A stretch of DNA of 15,998 nucleotides from CAZSVE01 sp964610175 (GTDB taxonomy: Bacteria; Pseudomonadota; Gammaproteobacteria; HK1), in assembly GCA_964610175.1 (NCBI GenBank), contig CAZSVE010000073.1, positions 1 to 15,998 on the forward strand, given 5' to 3'. A program made the position numbers and the translations under genes. This document shows positions 7,304 to 13,548 of the stretch, piece by piece (position 1 is the first letter of the stretch; every line of letters starts with the position of its first letter). The notes under the pieces were generated by a model, which worked only from the letters and a program-made list of their open reading frames with translations, was not told the DNA's origin and searched no databases.

Positions 7304-7741
7304 ATGAGTGAGACCAAACAGATGACGCTTCTGAGCGAAACGGTAAATGTCCGGTGCGTTGCCGAGTCGGATTTTATCTCGATCACGGGCGTTGCCAGAT
7401 TCAGGAATGTCGACGATCCGGGATTTGTCATTCGAAACTGGATGTGGGCACGATCTTCGGTCGAGTTCACGTGCATTTGGAATGTGCTGAACATGGCGTC
7501 CTTTGGCATGACGGCGAAACAATGGCAGGATGCCAATCCCGGTGAGGAAGGCAACATCCGCGATCGGACAAATGCCACGCAACTGGTTTGCCTGGCGAAC
7601 CTGGGAAATCCGAACGCGCCGTTCATCAGTGAAGGACTGGCGCAATCCGAACATAAGAAGCCCAATTGCACCGTCATCGAGCAGATGGAGATTCTCACCG
7701 CGAACCGAAATGTGAAGCGACTGGAAGGAGGGAAAGCGTAA
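7304..7741 (+). CDS. KilA-N domain protein, apparently internally shortened
   Basis: This 145-residue protein starts at ATG 7304, preceded by GGTGA. ATG 7259 (overlapping the NYN stop as ATGA) is in the same frame and would add 15 residues. Residues ~18-55 match the start of a KilA-N DNA-binding domain: DFISITGVARFRN, then VIRNWMWARSSVEF, then IW. The usual remainder of that domain is absent. The sequence passes directly to a segment that, as I remember the family, forms its C-terminus: VLNMASFGMTAKQW, ANPGEEGNIRD, QLVCLANLGNPNAPFISEGL, then IEQMEIL. The apparent junction lies near 7475-7485 and stays in frame. Its stop overlaps the res start as TAATG. KilA-N proteins are phage-type DNA-binding proteins; this one has probably lost function. 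Confidence 0.7.
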   Translation: MSETKQMTLLSETVNVRCVAESDFISITGVARFRNVDDPGFVIRNWMWARSSVEFTCIWNVLNMASFGMTAKQWQDANPGEEGNIRDRTNATQLVCLANLGNPNAPFISEGLAQSEHKKPNCTVIEQMEILTANRNVKRLEGGKA

Positions 7742-8671
7742 TGGCCCTACATCCTGATTTTCCTACTTCCCCACACCACATTCTCGACCCGGAGGTGCGT
7801 TGGTTCCCCGCCGACGAGGCGCTGCGCGAGACCACGATGGACAAACTGATGCCGCCCCTGGTGGCGCAGTTGCGGCGCAAGGTGAAGGCGTTCCGCGACA
7901 GCGGTTACGCGGGGGCGAGCGAGACGAGCCGGAGCCTGCTTGTCTGGTGGTTCGAAGAACCGCACCTGCTACCCGGAGGGGACACCATCATGGGTAGTTT
8001 TCGATACTACATCAGTGACTATGACGTACTCTACGGCAAGGTGAAGAGTTTTGTGCGGGATTCGCTGTTCGGGAAGGTGGTGGATCTGGAGTCGTCCAAC
8101 ACGCTGCGGAACCTCTCCGAGCCGACAGCCACCAAGACCGTGATCGAGGGCTTCAAGCGGGCCATCGATGATCTCACCGTGCGCGACAGGGGAGGCGTGG
8201 AGATCCACGGTACCATCGCGACTGCGAAACACCCGACCGTTCGTGGTGAAGGACCAGGGCTACATGATCCCGAAAAAGTCGGTGTTCAACCGGATCATCG
8301 GCGACAGCGTGTTCGAACTGGAATTCGCCTCGTTCCTGGATGGATGCGCGGATGTGGCATCCTATGCGAAGAACTATCTCGCGGTGGGTTTCAAACTGGA
8401 CTATGTCGACGCGGTTGGGATCATTTCGAACTATTACCCTGATTTTATTGTTCGGCTGACCGATGGCCGGGTCGTCATCGTGGAAACGAAAGGGCAGGAA
8501 GAGCTGGATGCCCCCTGGAAGATGGAGCGGCTCCGCCAGTGGTGTTGGGACGTGAACGAAGCGCAGTCGGAGGCAAGCTATGATTTCGTATTCGTGGATT
8601 ATGGCAGCCATGAAAAGTATCTGCCAAGGACGTTCGAGAATGTACTCGCGACGTGCACGCGATATAAATGA
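7741..8671 (+). pseudogene. Type III restriction subunit (Res), internally deleted and frameshifted
   Basis: Res would normally be a protein of about 1,000 residues with a DEAD-type helicase motor and a C-terminal PD-(D/E)xK nuclease. This copy starts at ATG 7741 (TAATG overlap with KilA-N) with the typical N-terminus MALHPDFPTSPHHILDPEVR and continues to about residue 88 (GSFRYY). It then jumps near 8000-8012 directly to a C-terminal segment (ISDYDVLYGKVKSFVRDSLF). No Walker A, DExx or other helicase motif is present. At 8217-8219 one extra base (probably G8218) shifts the frame: frame 1 runs on to 8442, while the true nuclease part continues in frame 2 to the stop at 8669-8671. The nuclease signature is YPDFIVRLTDGRVVIVETKG, with D and E-T-K in place. 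Restriction activity is not expected. The family assignment and missing middle are from my recollection of full-length relatives. Confidence 0.85.
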
Positions 8672-8726
8672 AAAGCGCGGTAAGACACTGCGCTGGATGT
8701 GTGAGTGTAAGGTCGAGTTTTCATGT

Positions 8727-8763
8727 GTTTTGTACCGCTGAACGTCGTTGCCATGTACAAAAC
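8727..8763. repeat. 9-base perfect inverted repeat
   Basis: GTTTTGTAC (8727-8735) and GTACAAAAC (8755-8763) are perfect reverse complements separated by 19 bases. They could form a stem or be a binding site. I have no assignment. Confidence 0.5.
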
Positions 8764-8840
8764 CGCTTTGCCACTGTAATCTTCGCTTGCGGGGATCTAC
8801 TACCATTGGTTCTCCCTGTTTCGTCTTGGCGCCAAGCGCT

Positions 8841-9036
8841 AATTTGTTTATTCCCCGCTCATCTTCGCAAATGAGTCGAGTTTTACAAAACGCTGATTTT
8901 GCTCTACTAATAACTATCGGAAAAACAAAGTTCCTGGATGATCCGGGGCGCGAGCCAAGGTCCACCCCCTCTCGGTTTTGGCGCAAGCGCTGACATGTTC
9001 CAAATCACGCTTCATCGGTCGAGGCGAAGCTTCGCC
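8841..9036 (+). repeat. Dispersed repeat family B, copy 2, interrupted by repeat A
   Basis: The left part (8841-8902) runs from AATTTGTTTATTCCCCGCTC to CGCTGATTTTGCT, and matches B copies 1 and 3. The right part (9014-9036) is ATCGGTCGAGGCGAAGCTTC and matches the other end of copies 1 and 3. Between them lies repeat A copy 3, which the other B copies lack. Confidence 0.7.
8915..9002 (+). repeat. Dispersed repeat family A, copy 3
   Basis: It begins TATCGGAAAAACAAAGTTCC, contains CGCGAGCCAAGGTCCACCCC (identical to copy 2 inverted), then CTCTCGGTTTTGGCGCAAGC, and ends GCTGACATGTTCC. It lies inside repeat B copy 2 and 80 bases upstream of carB. Confidence 0.75.
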
Positions 9037-9080
9037 AGTGTGTTCTGCATTCAGAATCGGCCCTCAACGTATCGAAATCA

Positions 9081-12000
9081 ATGCCTAAACGTACAGATAT
9101 CCAATCCGTTCTGGTCATCGGCGCCGGTCCTATTACCATTGGTCAGGCCTGCGAGTTCGATTATTCTGGTGTGCAGGCCTGCAAGGCCCTTAGGGAGGAG
9201 GGATACCGCCTGATACTGATCAATTCGAATCCGGCCACTATCATGACGGATCCGGAAATGGCCGATGCCACTTACATCGAACCGGTGCATTGGGAGACGG
9301 TGGCCCGGGTAATCGAGGCGGAGCGGCCGGATGCGGTGCTGCCGACCATGGGCGGTCAAACGGCACTGAACTGTGCGCTGGATCTCGCCAGCAGGGGGGT
9401 ATTGGAGCAATATGGCGTCGAGATGATCGGTGCCACTCGTGATGCCATCGATAAGGCGGAAGACCGGGAGCGATTCCGGGAGGCCATGAACCGGATTGGC
9501 CTGGAAACGCCGCGTTCCGGACTTGCCCATAACCTGATCGAGGCGCATGAGATCCAGGGGGAGATCGGATTCCCCATCATCATACGACCTTCTTTTACCT
9601 TGGGCGGAACGGGGGGCGGCATCGCCTATAACCGGGAGGAATTCGTCGAAATCTGCGAGGGCGGCCTGGATGCCTCACCGGTCCATGAGGTACTCCTCGA
9701 GGAATCGGTATTGGGTTGGAAGGAATTCGAGATGGAAGTGGTTCGGGACCATAAGGATAACTGCATCATCGTTTGTTCCATCGAAAACTTCGATCCCATG
9801 GGGGTGCATACCGGCGATTCCATTACGGTAGCCCCGGCGCAAACCCTAACGGATAAGGAGTATCAGATCATGCGCAATGTATCTATTGCGGTGTTGCGCG
9901 AGATCGGTGTGGATACCGGTGGCTCCAACGTCCAATTCGCGGTAGATCCGCAGGATGGACGATTGATCATTATCGAGATGAATCCGAGGGTGTCTCGTTC
10001 TTCGGCACTGGCGTCCAAGGCTACCGGATTTCCCATTGCCCGGGTCGCCGCCAAGTTGGCGGTGGGGTTTACGCTGGATGAACTCGCAAATGAGATCACG
10101 GGGGGTATCACGCCTGCCTCTTTCGAACCGGCTATCGATTACGTGGTTACAAAAGTACCCCGTTTCAACTTCGAAAAATTCCCAAAGGCCGATCCCCATC
10201 TGACGACCCAAATGAAATCGGTCGGCGAAGCCATGGCCATTGGAAGGACGTTTCAAGAGTCGCTCCAAAAGGCCCTGCGCAGCCTGGAGACAGGGTTGGA
10301 TGGCCTCGATGAAATGAACTATCCGAGTGATGAAGTGGCGACGGATCGAATTTGCCGCGAGCTGCGTGTGCCGGGACCGGATCGGATATTGTACGTTGCG
10401 GACGCGGTGCGGCACGGATTTTCCATAGAGGAGATCCACGAGATTTCTTCTATCGATCCGTGGTTTCTGTCACAGATAACGGAGATCGTGGAAACGGAAC
10501 AGGCTCTGTCAGGTACGCGGATCGATGAGATCGATCGGGATACATTATTTGCGCTCAAGCGCAAGGGATTTTCCGATAGCAGACTGGCAACGCTGCTGGG
10601 GGCAACGGAAACCGAGATCAGTAATTATCGCCATCGGTTCGGGGTTCGTCCGACGTATAAACGAGTGGATTCCTGCGCTGCCGAATTCGATTCGGTGACT
10701 GCGTATCTATATTCCACATACGAGGAGGAATGCGAGGCAAACCCAGGGGATCGACGCAAGATTGTCATATTGGGTGGGGGACCCAATCGGATCGGGCAGG
10801 GGATCGAGTTCGATTATTGCTGCGTACAGGCAGCACTGGCCATGCGTGCCGACGGTTACGAGGCCATCATGATAAATTGCAACCCGGAAACGGTCTCTAC
10901 CGATTACGATACTTCCGACCGATTGTATTTCGAACCATTGACCCTGGAGGATGTGCTGGCCATCATCGATCTCGAGCAGCCCGAAGGTGTCATTGTCCAA
11001 TATGGCGGACAAACGCCACTCAAGCTTGCGCGAGCGCTCGAAGCCACCGGAACGCCTATTATCGGCACCAGCCCCAATGCCATCGATCTAGCTGAGGATC
11101 GAGAGCGATTTCAAAAGTTGATCCAAGAGCTGGGATTGCGCCAGCCTGCCAACCGGACCGCACGAACGCCCAAGGCGGCCCTGGAACTTGCCAGGGAGAT
11201 CGGCTACCCGCTCGTGGTTCGTCCTTCGTATGTCCTCGGCGGGCGCGCCATGGAAATCGTCTATAGCGAAGCAGATTTGGAGGAATACATGCGGGCCGCC
11301 GTAGCGGTATCCTTCGAATCACCGGTACTCCTGGATCGCTTCCTGGATGACGCGACGGAAGTCGATGTGGATGCCGTATGCGACGGCAGGGATTTGGTAA
11401 TCGGTGGCATCATGGAGCATATTGAACAGGCAGGTGTTCATTCCGGGGATTCTGCTTGTTCTCTCCCTCCCTGCACCCTCGGCGATGACATACAGTCGGA
11501 ACTTCGAAAACAGACCAGACAGCTAGCCCACGGGCTTGGCGTCATCGGGTTGATGAATATCCAATTTGCCATCCAACGGGATGAAATTTACGTATTGGAG
11601 GTCAATCCTCGGGCATCGCGTACCGTGCCTTTCGTGTCGAAGGCAACGGGGGTACCTTTCGCGCGTGTCGCCGCGCGTTGTATGGTGGGCCGCTCGCTAC
11701 GGGATCAGGGGATACGGACACAACAAATACCGACTTATTATTCCGTCAAGGAAGCGGTGTTTCCGTTCATGAAATTTCCCGGTGTCGATCCGTTACTGAG
11801 TCCCGAAATGAAATCGACCGGAGAAGTAATGGGGATCGGATCCAGTTTCGGCGAAGCCTTCGCAAAGGCCCAATATGGGGCCAGTCACCTCTTGCCCAAC
11901 GGCGGAATTGCATTGCTGAGCGTCCGCGATCCCGACAAAGAAAGTGCTATTGCCATGGCAAAGGAACTGGTAGCGCTCGGATTCGAGCTGGTGGCAACCC

Positions 12001-12302
12001 GAGGTACCGCGAATGCGTTGACTAACGCTGGTGTTGCCTGTCAAACCGTGAATAAGGTTTTGGAAGGTCGCCCGCACATCGTCGATATGATAAAAAACGA
12101 CCAGGTGAATTTAATCGTGAATACAACGGAAGGAAAACAGGCAATTGCCGACTCCTTCACTATTCGGCGCATGGCGTTGCATCACCAAATCACCTACACC
12201 ACGACCATGGCCGGCGCTAAAGCGATGGTATTGGCGGTCAAGGAACAGGCGAAACCCGATATCAATCGATTGCAGGACCTACACCAGGAGACAATGCAAT
12301 GA
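9081..12302 (+). CDS. carB: Carbamoyl-phosphate synthase large subunit
   Basis: CarB makes carbamoyl phosphate from bicarbonate, ammonia supplied by CarA, and two ATP, for pyrimidine and arginine synthesis. It has 1,073 residues, the same length as E. coli CarB. The two homologous halves are visible: the first begins VLVIGAGPITIGQACEFDYS (residues ~10-29), the second VILGGGPNRIGQGIEFDYC (~560-578); each is followed by an ATP-grasp domain. The C-terminal ~135 residues are the allosteric domain, with NKVLEGRPHIVDMIKN and NTTEGKQAIADS. The ATG at 9081 gives the expected N-terminus but has no clear Shine-Dalgarno. The stop overlaps the greA start (ATGA). The usual carA gene is not directly upstream; the damaged restriction cassette and repeats occupy that position. 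Confidence 0.98.
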   Translation: MPKRTDIQSVLVIGAGPITIGQACEFDYSGVQACKALREEGYRLILINSNPATIMTDPEMADATYIEPVHWETVARVIEAERPDAVLPTMGGQTALNCALDLASRGVLEQYGVEMIGATRDAIDKAEDRERFREAMNRIGLETPRSGLAHNLIEAHEIQGEIGFPIIIRPSFTLGGTGGGIAYNREEFVEICEGGLDASPVHEVLLEESVLGWKEFEMEVVRDHKDNCIIVCSIENFDPMGVHTGDSITVAPAQTLTDKEYQIMRNVSIAVLREIGVDTGGSNVQFAVDPQDGRLIIIEMNPRVSRSSALASKATGFPIARVAAKLAVGFTLDELANEITGGITPASFEPAIDYVVTKVPRFNFEKFPKADPHLTTQMKSVGEAMAIGRTFQESLQKALRSLETGLDGLDEMNYPSDEVATDRICRELRVPGPDRILYVADAVRHGFSIEEIHEISSIDPWFLSQITEIVETEQALSGTRIDEIDRDTLFALKRKGFSDSRLATLLGATETEISNYRHRFGVRPTYKRVDSCAAEFDSVTAYLYSTYEEECEANPGDRRKIVILGGGPNRIGQGIEFDYCCVQAALAMRADGYEAIMINCNPETVSTDYDTSDRLYFEPLTLEDVLAIIDLEQPEGVIVQYGGQTPLKLARALEATGTPIIGTSPNAIDLAEDRERFQKLIQELGLRQPANRTARTPKAALELAREIGYPLVVRPSYVLGGRAMEIVYSEADLEEYMRAAVAVSFESPVLLDRFLDDATEVDVDAVCDGRDLVIGGIMEHIEQAGVHSGDSACSLPPCTLGDDIQSELRKQTRQLAHGLGVIGLMNIQFAIQRDEIYVLEVNPRASRTVPFVSKATGVPFARVAARCMVGRSLRDQGIRTQQIPTYYSVKEAVFPFMKFPGVDPLLSPEMKSTGEVMGIGSSFGEAFAKAQYGASHLLPNGGIALLSVRDPDKESAIAMAKELVALGFELVATRGTANALTNAGVACQTVNKVLEGRPHIVDMIKNDQVNLIVNTTEGKQAIADSFTIRRMALHHQITYTTTMAGAKAMVLAVKEQAKPDINRLQDLHQETMQ

Positions 12303-12775
12303 GTAGAGTACCCATGACTGTCCAAGGCGAGATCAAACTAAGGGAAGAGTTGCGCAATTTGAAAAAGAATGAAAGACCCAGGATCGTTCGTGAGATTGCC
12401 GAGGCCCGTGCCCATGGCGATCTCAGCGAAAATGCCGAATACCATGCCGCCAAAGAGCAACAGGGTCTCATCGAGGCTCGAATCGCGCTATTGGAAGAGA
12501 AACTATCTTCGGCGCAAGTCATTGATACGAGTTCATTGAGCGCGGATGGTAAGGTCGTATTCGGTGCTACCGTAGAGCTCATGAATCTTGCCACGGACGA
12601 AGAAGTGTCATACCAGATTGTTGGAGAGTCGGAAGCCGACATCAAAAGTGGACTCGTATCCATCACCTCTCCATTGGCGCGGGCATTGATTGGACGAGAG
12701 GAAGGCGATGTGGCGACAGTACAGGCACCAGGTGGTGAGATAGAATATGAAATCCTCGCGGTGCGGTATTTATGA
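12299..12775 (+). CDS. greA: Transcription elongation factor GreA
   Basis: GreA enters the RNA polymerase secondary channel and stimulates cleavage of backtracked RNA. It has 158 residues, as in E. coli. Residues 1-75 form the antiparallel coiled coil, with the acidic tip residues Asp41 and Glu44 in GDLSENAEYHAAKEQQG. The C-terminal FKBP-like domain follows (VVFGATVEL, then GGEIEYEILAVRYL at the end). ATG 12299 overlaps the carB stop (ATGA) and is preceded by AGGAG at 12286-12290, eight bases away. The carB-greA neighbourhood is common in gammaproteobacteria; here greA is probably co-transcribed with carB and rlmE. Confidence 0.97.
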   Translation: MSRVPMTVQGEIKLREELRNLKKNERPRIVREIAEARAHGDLSENAEYHAAKEQQGLIEARIALLEEKLSSAQVIDTSSLSADGKVVFGATVELMNLATDEEVSYQIVGESEADIKSGLVSITSPLARALIGREEGDVATVQAPGGEIEYEILAVRYL

Positions 12776-13402
12776 ATGCGGAAAAATAAAAGCAATCGCC
12801 ATCGGATGGTCGAGCACTGCAACGACCCCTTCGTAAAAAAGGCCCAAAAAGCTGGATACCGATCGAGATCGGCGTACAAGTTGCTGGAAATCGACCAACG
12901 CGATGGATTGTTTCGGCGTGGGGATACCGTGGTGGATCTCGGTGCGGCACCTGGAGGATGGAGTCAGGTAGCCACGGAGCAGATCGGCGAAGAGGGGCGC
13001 GTGATTGCCATTGATGTATTACCCATCGACCCGATTCCCGGAGTCGTTACACTAAAGGGAGACATGCGGGATCGACGAATGCAAGATCGAATCACCGAAC
13101 TACTGGCAGGGAATTCGGCGCAAGTTGTAATCTCCGATATGGCCCCCAATATAACTGGTTCCAATGTCCTCGATCAGCCTAAAATCTTGCAAGTAGCCGA
13201 ATCCGCCCTTGAATCGGGTATTCGATTCCTGGTACCCGGCGGTCACTTTCTGGTCAAGATGTTTCAGGGAGAGGGATTCGACGCCTTCGTGCGTGCAGTA
13301 CAACACTCATTTGCGAAAACCCGCGTACGAAAACCAAAGGCATCGCGCGCATCATCCCGCGAGGTATATATACTTGGGTTGGGGTTATTGCCAGGCGCAT
13401 AA
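12776..13402 (+). CDS. rlmE: 23S rRNA (uridine2552-2'-O)-methyltransferase RlmE (FtsJ/RrmJ)
   Basis: RlmE methylates the 2'-O of U2552 in the 23S rRNA A loop late in 50S assembly. The 208-residue protein shows the SAM-binding motif DLGAAPGGW (54-62) and the K-D-K-E catalytic tetrad: Lys35 (SAYKLLEID), Asp121 (ISDMAPNITG), Lys161 (FLVKMFQGEG) and Glu196 (SREVYILG). It starts on the base after the greA stop, with no ribosome binding site of its own, which implies translational coupling. The yhbY gene often found between greA and rlmE is missing here. It precedes ftsH by 146 bases, the common gammaproteobacterial order. Confidence 0.97.
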   Translation: MRKNKSNRHRMVEHCNDPFVKKAQKAGYRSRSAYKLLEIDQRDGLFRRGDTVVDLGAAPGGWSQVATEQIGEEGRVIAIDVLPIDPIPGVVTLKGDMRDRRMQDRITELLAGNSAQVVISDMAPNITGSNVLDQPKILQVAESALESGIRFLVPGGHFLVKMFQGEGFDAFVRAVQHSFAKTRVRKPKASRASSREVYILGLGLLPGA

Positions 13403-13425
13403 TTGCGTATAGTCACTTTCATCCG

Positions 13426-13457
13426 ATTCGGTTACGTTGTAATTCGGTTACGTTGTA
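13426..13457 (+). repeat. Perfect 16-base tandem duplication upstream of ftsH
   Basis: ATTCGGTTACGTTGTA occurs at 13426-13441 and again at 13442-13457 without any mismatch. It overlaps the best promoter-like sequence between rlmE and ftsH and would duplicate the TTGTAA box. Confidence 0.9.
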
Positions 13458-13465
13458 AATAGTAT
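13437..13465 (+). promoter_or_regulatory. Candidate ftsH promoter
   Basis: TTGTAA (13437-13442) and TAGTAT (13460-13465) are 17 bases apart, each matching four of six positions of the sigma-70 consensus. The site lies ~84 bases before the ftsH start and would give ftsH transcription independent of the carB-greA-rlmE transcript. Both boxes are imperfect. Confidence 0.35.
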
Positions 13466-13548
13466 CGTTCTCGGTGTTATTTCCGGTTCCATCCCGTCCA
13501 CCTCAATCATCAGAAGAAACAAAGTAAAGGCTCCAGGATCTGAACAAT

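Larger units (their letters stand above)
8672..9080. other. Repeat-rich intergenic region between res and carB
   Basis: No gene is supported in these ~400 bases. From left to right it holds a weak stem (AGCGC 8674-8678 with GCGCT 8690-8694), a 9-base inverted repeat (8727-8735 and 8755-8763), a perfect palindrome TTGGCGCCAA inside a partial A-like block (about 8788-8840), repeat B copy 2 interrupted by repeat A copy 3, and 44 bases leading to carB with no clear promoter or Shine-Dalgarno. Confidence 0.65.

Noticed and set aside
8727..8763. tRNA or att site at the 9-base inverted repeat after res
   Set aside because: No cloverleaf, no anticodon arm, and no integrase gene in the window to support an attachment site.
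8174..8986. 270-codon minus-strand frame across res and repeat B
   Set aside because: It runs antisense to the Res nuclease region and through a repeat; no recognisable protein content.
868..9036. CRISPR array as an explanation for the repeats
   Set aside because: The copies are long, few, kilobases apart and in both orientations, without regular spacers.
13403..13548. A small gene between rlmE and ftsH
   Set aside because: The gap is only 146 bases with no open frame of useful length; it holds the tandem duplication and promoter-like boxes.
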